Shown here piece after piece: positions 6,662 to 13,087 of a stretch of DNA of 13,344 nt. The notes beneath the pieces are model-generated. The model was not told the origin of the DNA and searched no databases. It was given only the letters and a program-made list of their open reading frames with translations. Source of the stretch: Balneolaceae bacterium (GTDB taxonomy: Bacteria; Bacteroidota; Rhodothermia; Balneolales; Balneolaceae). Location of the stretch: NCBI GenBank assembly GCA_007118525.1, contig SKRK01000109.1, positions 1 through 13,344 of the forward strand. Direction: 5' to 3'. A program made the translations under genes and the position numbers. Position 1 is the first letter of the stretch. Each line of letters opens with the position of its first letter.

Positions 6662-6722
6662 GAACATCATTACCGGGTTCAGGTGTAGTGGAATTGAAAG
6701 CGATAAATTGATGTTCACACCT
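6662..6722 (+). promoter_or_regulatory. Interlocking inverted repeats in the photolyase leader
   Basis: GAACATCA (6662-6669) is complementary to TGATGTTC (6709-6716), and AGGTGT (6681-6686) is complementary to ACACCT (6717-6722). The two right arms are adjacent and stop two bases before the photolyase ATG. The left arms are in the order that makes the two stems interlock, as in a pseudoknot, or compete. Either would cover the translation start, which has no Shine-Dalgarno sequence. Short arms leave chance open. Confidence 0.35.
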
Positions 6723-6724
6723 AC

Positions 6725-8206
6725 ATGAAATCATTCAACAGCAACCGTGTTTTTAAGCGTAATAAGAATAATCCCAATACTGACGGCGAGTATGTGCTCT
6801 ATTGGATGCAAATCAACCGCCGTTTTCACTACAATTTTGCTCTTGAATACGCTATTGGCTGGGCCAATAAACTGAATAAACCGCTTCTGATTTTGGAAGC
6901 ATTCTCCTGTGATTATCCCTGGGCAACCGACCGCACACATGCTTTTATGATGCAGGGGATGAAGGAGCACCTCGACTATGCCAATCAGCAAAATCTAAAC
7001 TATGTTTCGTTTGTGGAGAGGGAAGCGGGCGAGTACGACAGGCTGCTTCGGAAGCTGGCAAGCCGGGCCTCTCTATTGATTACAGATGAGTATCCGGTAT
7101 TTATCATGCGCAAACGGAATGAACAGTACCGGGATGAATTTGATATTCCCTATATAACCGTCGACAGCAATGGCCTAATTCCACTGGGCCTAACCGATAA
7201 AGATCCCTACAGCGCCTATCTGTTCAGGAAAATTATGCAGAAGAATTTTGTGGAGGCGTTTACAAATCCACCCAAAAAGGATCCATTAAATGATCTGGAA
7301 AATCAGACCCGGATTGAATTTTCTGATCAGCTTTTTGATGAGCTGCCGGATGCACAAAAGGCATTGAGCGACATACCCGGCTTTATTTCAGGGCTGAACA
7401 TCGATCATACTGTAAAACCGATTGAGTGGCATGGGGGGCGGTCGGCAGCACTTGGAATGTTGGGACAGTTTATCAAGAACGCTCTTCTGGAGTATGATGA
7501 TAAACGAAATCATCCGGATGAAAAGAAGACAAGCCGGTTGAGTGCCTGGCTTCATTTTGGTAAGATCTCGGAGTATGAAATTGTCAAAAATGTTCTGCAA
7601 CATCAGCCCACCGGGTGGGATCTGGATAAAATAACCTTCAATAAAGGATCGACCGGAGGATTTTTTAATGGTGACCCGAATATTGACGGGTTCCTCGACG
7701 AAGTGATAACCTGGCGGGAAGTAGGATTCCATTTTGCTCATCACAGGGCGGATTACGACAGGCTCGAAAGCTTACCAAATTGGGCGCTGCAGACGCTGAA
7801 TGATCATCGGAATGATCCACGAGAGTGGGAGTACAGCTATGAACAGCTGGCTCAATCCCAAACACACGATGAGATATGGAACGCGGCCCAGACACAGCTG
7901 AGGGAAGAGGGAATTATCCACAACTATCTTCGGATGCTTTGGGGCAAAAAGGTGATCGAATGGACACCCGACCCGGAAACAGCGCTCAGATATCTGATTG
8001 ATCTGAATAATACCTATGCCATTGACGGCCGCGATCCAAACAGCTACTCGGGCATATTTTGGTGTTTCGGCCGGTTTGACCGAGCATGGCAGGAGAGGCC
8101 TATATTTGGAAAACTCCGGTACATGACAAGCGACAGCACGCGGAAAAAAGTGAAGCTAAAGCAGTATCTGGACAAGTATGGGAATCAAAAATCACTTCTG
8201 AGTTAG
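6725..8206 (+). CDS. phr: Class II CPD photolyase (deoxyribodipyrimidine photo-lyase)
   Basis: A 493-residue FAD flavoprotein that uses blue/near-UV light to split cyclobutane pyrimidine dimers in DNA. The N-terminal Rossmann antenna domain starts around VLYWMQINRRFHYNFALEYA (24-43). The FAD/DNA-binding helical domain contains RLSAWLHFGKIS (271-282), REVGFHF (331-337), NYLRMLWGKKVIEW (400-413) and DGRDPNSYSGIFW (434-446), followed by QERPIFGKLRYM (456-467). The C-terminal set is class II specific. The class II electron-transfer triad is intact: W385, W406 and W413 have the 21- and 7-residue spacing I recall for the Methanosarcina enzyme (W360, W381, W388). The antenna segment is more divergent than the catalytic half. 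Start is ATG at 6725, with no Shine-Dalgarno. The gene is followed by the SatD operator region, so it probably ends its own unit. Confidence 0.93.
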   Translation: MKSFNSNRVFKRNKNNPNTDGEYVLYWMQINRRFHYNFALEYAIGWANKLNKPLLILEAFSCDYPWATDRTHAFMMQGMKEHLDYANQQNLNYVSFVEREAGEYDRLLRKLASRASLLITDEYPVFIMRKRNEQYRDEFDIPYITVDSNGLIPLGLTDKDPYSAYLFRKIMQKNFVEAFTNPPKKDPLNDLENQTRIEFSDQLFDELPDAQKALSDIPGFISGLNIDHTVKPIEWHGGRSAALGMLGQFIKNALLEYDDKRNHPDEKKTSRLSAWLHFGKISEYEIVKNVLQHQPTGWDLDKITFNKGSTGGFFNGDPNIDGFLDEVITWREVGFHFAHHRADYDRLESLPNWALQTLNDHRNDPREWEYSYEQLAQSQTHDEIWNAAQTQLREEGIIHNYLRMLWGKKVIEWTPDPETALRYLIDLNNTYAIDGRDPNSYSGIFWCFGRFDRAWQERPIFGKLRYMTSDSTRKKVKLKQYLDKYGNQKSLLS

Positions 8207-8234
8207 GGCCAGATACAGACATGCCCTTACCATT

Positions 8235-8284
8235 TTATCGTTAAATTAATCGATAATTACTATTTATCGTTTATAATAACGATA
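8235..8284 (+). promoter_or_regulatory. Double TTATCG dyad, candidate operator of the satD-DUF3307 unit
   Basis: Four copies of TTATCG or its near match lie within 50 bases. Dyad 1 is TTATCG (8235-8240) with CGATAA (8251-8256), spacer 10. Dyad 2 is TATCGTT (8265-8271) with AACGATA (8278-8284), spacer 6. The octamer TTATCGTT occurs directly at 8235 and 8264, and the dyad centres are 29 bases apart, close to three helical turns. The spacer of dyad 2 is exactly TATAAT (8272-8277), 14 bases before the satD ATG. A protein bound there would cover a -10-like element. The HTH of the SatD protein itself is the natural candidate binder. The site is seen directly; the regulator is inferred. Confidence 0.6.
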
Positions 8285-8291
8285 TTGGGCT

Positions 8292-8927
8292 ATGAAAGCA
8301 TCCATTACAGGCGACATCGTACATTCGCAGGGTTTAAGTGATCCATCTATATGGCTTAACCCATTGGAAAATTTTCTAAATGAGTTTGGTGAATCACCTG
8401 TGGGTTGGGAGATCTACCGGGGTGATAGCTTCCAAATTGAGGTGCAGCCGGAAAATGCGCTTAGAATGTCTCTGATCATCAAATCGGTCATCAGGAAGCT
8501 GAATGTAAAGAAGCTGGATGTTCGAATTGCAATCGGAATCGGAGAGAAAAGATTTTCATCCAAACATATTGGAAGGTCATCGGGTGATGCTTTTGTTTTC
8601 TCCGGACGGCTTTTGGAAAAGCTGAAGCAGGATAAAGTTAATCTTGGTGTTAAATCTCCATGGCCTGATTTTGACAGGGAATTCAACATGATCTTCAGGC
8701 TGGCACTGGTTATTATGGATGGGTGGACGGCTAATTCAGCCGAAGTTGCCGAGTTGATGTTGAAGAGTTCTGACCTTACCCAGACTGAAATTGCAGGAGT
8801 GCTGGGAATTGCTCAATCTACGGTAAACGACAGAATTAGAAGGGCATCACTCTACGAGATTATTGAGATGGAAGCTTACTATCGGGATAGAATTTCAGCT
8901 ATATTAAACCGAATTCAAAGCAAATAG
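8292..8927 (+). CDS. SatD family protein: cyclase-like N-terminal domain plus C-terminal HTH
   Basis: A 211-residue soluble protein of the SatD family, named after the Streptococcus mutans sat (secretion and acid tolerance) operon; its biochemical role is unknown. It starts MKASITGDIVHS (D8) and continues with YRGDSFQI (G44-D45), an AL-rich helix, VRIAIGIG (77-84), and GDAFVFSGRLLE (98-109). This order resembles class III nucleotide-cyclase palm domains: first metal Asp, GD hairpin with second Asp, 'vRiGi..G', then 'vN.aaRl'. The transition-state Asn is replaced by V102 while R106 remains. Residues 162-187 (LTQTEIAGVLGIAQSTVNDRIRR) form a sigma-70-region-4-like helix-turn-helix. The start is ATG, 7 bases after a strong double dyad. 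It is followed after 4 bases by DUF3307. The cyclase comparison is my inference. Family membership is firm. Confidence 0.85.
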   Translation: MKASITGDIVHSQGLSDPSIWLNPLENFLNEFGESPVGWEIYRGDSFQIEVQPENALRMSLIIKSVIRKLNVKKLDVRIAIGIGEKRFSSKHIGRSSGDAFVFSGRLLEKLKQDKVNLGVKSPWPDFDREFNMIFRLALVIMDGWTANSAEVAELMLKSSDLTQTEIAGVLGIAQSTVNDRIRRASLYEIIEMEAYYRDRISAILNRIQSK

Positions 8928-8931
8928 GGAT

Positions 8932-9639
8932 ATGGAGATAATTCTGACTAAGCTGCTGCTTGCGCATATTATTGGGGATTTTTTTCTGCAGCCGGAGAAG
9001 TGGGTAAAAAACAAAGAGAAGAAAACATGGAGATCTCCATATCTCTATCTGCATGTTGCAGTGCATTTTACCCTCATCATGATTTTACTGCAGGATCTTG
9101 CACTTTGGGATATCGCTCTCTTTATAGCCGGTACACATCTCTTAATTGACCTGGTGAAGATCGGTTTTCAAAGAGAAGAGACCAGGCTGGTATGGTTTAT
9201 TTCAGACCAAATTGCCCACCTGGCTGTGATTCTTTTTATCTGGTATCATATATGGGTTGATGTAAATCTGTTTCCTTTGAGCTTTGAAATATGGATCGTT
9301 TTAACCGGACTGTTATTTATAACGTATCCCGCATCAATCTTCATTCAGAAGCTTATGGAACAGTGGAGTGATCAGATAATGATTGACAACAGCGAATCTT
9401 TAAGTGGAGCTGGGCGGTTTATTGGTATTCTGGAGAGGCTTTTTGTATTTACGGCTGTAGTGGCGGGGTATTTGCAGATCATAGGCTTTCTTTTGGCCGC
9501 AAAATCGATATTTCGTTTTGGTGACCTTACCCGTTCAAAAGACCGGAAACTTACGGAGTACATTCTGGTGGGTACACTGCTAAGTTTTCTCATCGCAATC
9601 GCAACAGGCATGGCTGTGAGTTACTTTACAGCTTTCTGA
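8932..9639 (+). CDS. DUF3307 integral membrane protein, partner of SatD
   Basis: A 235-residue membrane protein with about six or seven hydrophobic spans. DUF3307 signatures are complete: LLLAHIIGDFFLQPEKW (8-24, H12 and D16), LYLHVAVH (38-45), GTHLLIDLVK (67-76, H69 and D73), FISDQIAHL (89-97, D92 and H96), and the C-terminal ERLFVF plus AKSIFRF and EYILVGTLLSFL (209-220). The paired His/Asp residues lie in or next to spans, as in membrane metal-dependent hydrolases of the YdjM type, so a metal site is plausible but unproven. It begins 4 bases after the satD stop codon and should be co-translated. SatD/DUF3307 adjacency is, as I recall, common in Bacteroidota. Its 3' end overlaps the purine nucleoside phosphorylase gene by 14 bases on the other strand. 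Confidence 0.87.
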   Translation: MEIILTKLLLAHIIGDFFLQPEKWVKNKEKKTWRSPYLYLHVAVHFTLIMILLQDLALWDIALFIAGTHLLIDLVKIGFQREETRLVWFISDQIAHLAVILFIWYHIWVDVNLFPLSFEIWIVLTGLLFITYPASIFIQKLMEQWSDQIMIDNSESLSGAGRFIGILERLFVFTAVVAGYLQIIGFLLAAKSIFRFGDLTRSKDRKLTEYILVGTLLSFLIAIATGMAVSYFTAF

Positions 9640-10417
9640 TTATCTCCGTAACCAACCTGGCAAAATCATCTTTCCGGGCCTCAGCAGCTTCTTTTACTTC
9701 AGAATGGTCCAGTTTGTTCTTTGTAACACCGGCAGCCATGTTTGTAACCAGTGATATAGTCGCAGCGGGTATTTGAAGCCGGGAGGCCTCAACGAGTTCA
9801 GGTGCTGTACTCATCCCAACCACATCGGCCCCAAGTATTCGAAAAGCCCTGATTTCAGCTTTGGATTCATAGTTAGGCCCCGTAACGTAGATATATGTGC
9901 CACGCTGAACTTCCATTCCAATGGAAGCGGCAATTTCGCGCACTCTGCGGGCAATTGGATAGAGGTTATAGCGAAAGGGTGTTGAGGGCTTGGCAGAGAC
10001 CGATTGAAACGGCCTGATAATATCATCAATCACCATCAGGTCGCCAACTTTAAATCCGGTATTAATTGAACCGGCAGCATTGGAAACTATGATCTTTTTT
10101 GCATTGAACACTTTGGCTATATGAACGGGCAGAACCGTTGTTGAAAAAGGATGCCCCTCGTAGTGATGAAATCGGCCGGAGAAAGCAATTACATTAAGCC
10201 CTGCAACTTTCCCGGTAACAAGTTCACCGGTGTGGCCCTGAACGGAAGTTTCCGGAAAACTTGGGATCTGCTGATAGGGAATAGAAAAGGAGTCGTCGAT
10301 GGCTGAGGCGAAATCTCCAAGACCTGAACCTAAAATAACTACTGCCTCTACCTGTTCGGGAAATTCATGATCCGTCAGGTATTTCTTTATTTTTAAAACC
10401 GATTCAGGTATTTCCAT
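9626..10417 (-). CDS. punA: Purine nucleoside phosphorylase (trimeric, inosine/guanosine type)
   Basis: A 263-residue cytosolic enzyme that splits inosine, guanosine and their deoxy forms with phosphate to give the free base and (deoxy)ribose 1-phosphate, feeding purine salvage. The low-molecular-mass trimeric family is clear: ILGSGLGDF (28-36, phosphate Ser31), GHTGELVTG (61-69), SGRFHHYEGH (80-89, R82 and H84/H85), VSNAAGSI (111-118), the base-binding glutamate in TGPNYESKAE (E184), VGMSTAPELVEA (200-211), and the base-binding asparagine in SLVTNMAAG (N226). The usual GPxFET is GPNYES here, a conservative change. The ATG overlaps the stop of the upstream hydrolase gene as TAATG, indicating translational coupling. 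The 3' end overlaps the DUF3307 gene by 14 bases on the opposite strand. Confidence 0.95.
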   Translation of the reverse strand: MEIPESVLKIKKYLTDHEFPEQVEAVVILGSGLGDFASAIDDSFSIPYQQIPSFPETSVQGHTGELVTGKVAGLNVIAFSGRFHHYEGHPFSTTVLPVHIAKVFNAKKIIVSNAAGSINTGFKVGDLMVIDDIIRPFQSVSAKPSTPFRYNLYPIARRVREIAASIGMEVQRGTYIYVTGPNYESKAEIRAFRILGADVVGMSTAPELVEASRLQIPAATISLVTNMAAGVTKNKLDHSEVKEAAEARKDDFARLVTEIIRKL

Positions 10418-11208
10418 TATTTAATATTTTCAATAGTGAAGCCTTTTTTACCGTTATCTCCTTTTAGTTTAAAAAGCGGGTAATCTGTTTCGTGGTAGGC
10501 CATAATGGTATAACCCTTTTCATAGGCCAGGCTCTTCAGTTCGGTACGGGCTTTCATACTCTGCTTTGGATCAAAATCATATTTAGCCATAAAATTTTGA
10601 TTAATGGCAATACGCCTTCCAATTACATCACCGGCCATAAGATAGCGATGATCTCCATTTTCATAAAAGAGAGCCAGGTGAAATTCGGTATGCCCGCCTA
10701 TTTTTTCAACTCTCACATTGGGAAGGGGTGTATGCTTGTCGTTTAAAAATTCAAGATCTGTCTTTGAATCTATAAAATGGAAAAAATCTCTGTGATTCTC
10801 TTCCAGTTTATCTGCTTCGGCATGAAGTTTCTTCCACTCATTTCCAGATACCCAAACCTTTGCGTCCGGAAAAGTTAATTCCCAGTATCCATTTTCCCGA
10901 TTGGCCAGCCCGCCTATATGATCGAAATGAAGGTGGCTGATAAAAATATCGGTAATTTCGTAGTCGGAGATGGAGTGTTCTGCAAGATTTTCCTGAATAG
11001 TACTGATGGATGTATCACCGCCAAATAGATCTCCCAATCCTGCATCAAATAAAATATTTCTATGCCCATCTGCGATTAAAAAAGGATTGATCGACAATTT
11101 TAAAGCTCCTTTTTTGGGGGCATCTTCCCGTCCGATACGGTTAAAATCATGATCAACTCCCACCGAAAAGGTGCCTTCGTAAAGAGGGCTTACATTGATC
11201 TTGCTCAT
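10417..11208 (-). CDS. Metallo-beta-lactamase-fold hydrolase
   Basis: A 263-residue cytoplasmic member of the MBL superfamily, probably with a two-metal centre. The core ligands are present in order: SHLHFDHIGG (91-100; H92, H94, D96, H97), the third-shell histidine in GGHTEFH (H173), the bridging aspartate in MAGDVIG (D194), and the last histidine in AYHETDYP (H239). The opening strand NILFDAGLGDLFGG (51-64) is typical of the lactonase/AHL-hydrolase-like branch. No signal peptide is seen, so it is not an exported beta-lactamase. The substrate is unknown. Its stop codon overlaps the start of the purine nucleoside phosphorylase gene (TAATG), so the two are made together, and phoH lies 41 bases upstream on the same strand. 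ATG start. Confidence 0.9.
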   Translation of the reverse strand: MSKINVSPLYEGTFSVGVDHDFNRIGREDAPKKGALKLSINPFLIADGHRNILFDAGLGDLFGGDTSISTIQENLAEHSISDYEITDIFISHLHFDHIGGLANRENGYWELTFPDAKVWVSGNEWKKLHAEADKLEENHRDFFHFIDSKTDLEFLNDKHTPLPNVRVEKIGGHTEFHLALFYENGDHRYLMAGDVIGRRIAINQNFMAKYDFDPKQSMKARTELKSLAYEKGYTIMAYHETDYPLFKLKGDNGKKGFTIENIK

Positions 11209-11249
11209 TTTACTTATAATAAATTTGTTTGCTTCTGCGCGGGGAGAGT

Positions 11250-12176
11250 TTACTTCTTCTTATTCTCAAATTTTTCATAGGCTTCAATGATATCGCGGAC
11301 CAGTTTGTGGCGTACCACATCTCCCTGGTCGAGGTATACAAAAGATATCCCTTCAATATCCTGAAGAATATTTTGAATGGATATAAGGCCCGATTCCTGC
11401 TTTTTAGGCAAGTCAGATTGTGTAACATCTCCGGTTATAATTGCACGGCTGTTGAAACCGATTCGGGTCAGAAACATTTTCATCTGGGTGTTGGTGGCAT
11501 TCTGGGCCTCATCCAGAATCACAAAAGCGTTGTTGAGCGTTCGGCCACGCATGTAGGCAAGAGGTGCTATCTCGATCACATTTTTAGTAAGCAGAAATTC
11601 AAGCTTGTCAAATTCAATCATCTCTTCAAGGGCATCATATAGGGGACGCAGATAGGGATCAATTTTCTCTTTCAGATCGCCCGGAAGGAACCCGAGATTT
11701 TCACCGGCTTCAACAGCCGGACGGGCAAGAATGATTTTTTTTACTTTACGGTCTTTCAGAGCCCGAACCGCAAGTGCAACAGATGTATAGGTTTTTCCAG
11801 TACCTGCAGGGCCTATGGCAAAAAGGATATCATTGTTTTCAGATGCCTTAACGAGATTTCTTTGTCCTCCTGTCTTGGCTGCAACAGCTTCTCCGGTATG
11901 AGTGTGAAGAATAATATCACCGGAGTCTGGAGTGAAAACACCCTGAGGTTTAAGGGTTATTTTCGCATCAGTTTTATTGGCCAATGCGAGGAGTGTGGTA
12001 ACATCCCGATAATTAACATGTCCGCTCTGCTTGGCCACAGAGACCATCTCTTTTAAAATTTCACGGAGTGCTTCCACATCTTCTTTGGGTCCGAGAATCT
12101 TGACCCTGTTACCCCGGGCAGTAATTTTTGTGGCAGGAAAGGCCTTATCAAGCTGATTTAAATATTCATCTCCCAA
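11250..12176 (-). CDS. phoH: PhoH family ATPase (YbeZ/PhoL type), N-terminus probably longer than the TTG call
   Basis: At least 308 residues of a cytoplasmic P-loop ATPase of the PhoH/YbeZ type, which in other bacteria works with the endoribonuclease YbeY in RNA processing. Walker A is GPAGTGKT (122-129) and Walker B is VILDEAQN (219-226). The family runs ILARPAVEAGENLGFLPGD (149-167) and QMKMFLTRIG then ITGD (231-250) are complete. The N-terminal RNA-binding-like part includes KITARGNRVKILG (17-29). The coordinates use the first standard start, a TTG at 12174-12176. The same frame stays open to 12266 and its translation there, including EETIFIEDIEPVVILG, is PhoH-like, so the true start is probably a non-AUG codon (ATC 12246-12248 or ATT 12228-12230). 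The MBL-fold gene follows after 41 bases. Confidence 0.92.
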   Translation of the reverse strand: MGDEYLNQLDKAFPATKITARGNRVKILGPKEDVEALREILKEMVSVAKQSGHVNYRDVTTLLALANKTDAKITLKPQGVFTPDSGDIILHTHTGEAVAAKTGGQRNLVKASENNDILFAIGPAGTGKTYTSVALAVRALKDRKVKKIILARPAVEAGENLGFLPGDLKEKIDPYLRPLYDALEEMIEFDKLEFLLTKNVIEIAPLAYMRGRTLNNAFVILDEAQNATNTQMKMFLTRIGFNSRAIITGDVTQSDLPKKQESGLISIQNILQDIEGISFVYLDQGDVVRHKLVRDIIEAYEKFENKKK

Positions 12177-12388
12177 CCCAAGTATAACAACGGGCTCAAT
12201 ATCCTCTATGAAGATGGTTTCCTCTGAAATTTGCTGCGATGTTTCGATAGAAAAGTTCTTTTTTAGTTATGGTTTAATATGAAAGATAAAGATTTTATAT
12301 GAAGGGTTATTAAAGAGTTTCATTAGCTAATGTTACAGAACCGCCTTTGGGCCATATACGATAAGCTCAAGACTTTTTGTGAGAGTTG

Positions 12389-13078
12389 TCAGGCAACTTT
12401 ATTCGACCCTTTAAGAGCGTTGTTTTTTAGCTTTTCAATTCTTTGGGGGATATCGTCAGCTTTAAAAACACTGCTGCCGGCTACCAGGATATCAACGCCG
12501 CTTTGTGCCAGTTTGCCTATATTTTTAAGCCCAACCCCGCCATCAATTTCGATAAGAAAGTTGAGCTGCTCCTCATTGCGAATCTGAACAAGCTGTTTCA
12601 CTTTATCATAGCTCGATTCAATGAATGCCTGCCCGCCAAATCCCGGGTTCACGCTCATTATCAGCGCCAGGTCCACATTCGGCAGAATGGGGCGGAGCAG
12701 CTCCACACTTGTGGCCGGATTGATCACAACGCCGGTCATGCAGCCAAGCTGACGAATATTTTGAATGGTTCGATGCAGGTGTGGGCAAGCTTCGTAGTGA
12801 ACAGATATAAGATCTGCTCCGGCATCTGCAAATTCCTCTACAAAATTGTCCGGATTTTCGATCATCAGATGTACATCCAAAAAAGCATCGGGAACAACAC
12901 TTCGTACAGTTTCCACTATAGCGGGGCCATAACTGATATTCGGCACAAAATGACCGTCCATAATATCGCAGTGGAACCAGTTAATTCCGGCATCGGCACA
13001 GGTTTGAAGTTCTTCACCCAGTTTGGAGAAGTTGGCGGCAAGGATTGAGGGAGCTAATACAGGGAGCTCAACATTCAT
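12389..13078 (-). CDS. rpe: Ribulose-phosphate 3-epimerase
   Basis: A 229-residue TIM-barrel enzyme interconverting D-ribulose 5-phosphate and D-xylulose 5-phosphate in the pentose phosphate pathway. The active site is complete: S11 in LAPSILAAN, H36 and D38 with M40 in WFHCDIMDGHFVPN (34-47), H70 and M72 in DVHLMIENP (68-76), M141 and the loop VNPGFGGQ (143-150), and D179 in IEIDGGV (176-182). The phosphate loop VAGSSVF is at 199-205. Catalytic residues D38 and D179 and the metal ligands are all conserved, so activity is expected. Length is normal. ATG start. The upstream PASTA gene ends nine bases earlier on the same strand, so the two are almost certainly co-transcribed. The following 120 bases carry no clear terminator before phoH. 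Confidence 0.97.
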   Translation of the reverse strand: MNVELPVLAPSILAANFSKLGEELQTCADAGINWFHCDIMDGHFVPNISYGPAIVETVRSVVPDAFLDVHLMIENPDNFVEEFADAGADLISVHYEACPHLHRTIQNIRQLGCMTGVVINPATSVELLRPILPNVDLALIMSVNPGFGGQAFIESSYDKVKQLVQIRNEEQLNFLIEIDGGVGLKNIGKLAQSGVDILVAGSSVFKADDIPQRIEKLKNNALKGSNKVA

Positions 13079-13087
13079 AAAGGATAG

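Noticed and set aside
8292..9639. A full CBASS-like defence operon
   Set aside because: There is no recognisable CD-NTase, Cap2/Cap3 or known effector, and the surrounding genes are housekeeping. Only the weaker cyclase-like/membrane-pair idea is kept.
12380..12400. GTTG/CAAC hairpin at the end of rpe as a terminator
   Set aside because: Only four base pairs, no T-tract on the minus strand, and it overlaps the rpe stop region.
12443..13048. A 201-codon open frame antisense to rpe
   Set aside because: It lies entirely inside a fully conserved epimerase gene, has no ribosome site, and its translation shows no domain. It is a codon-bias shadow.
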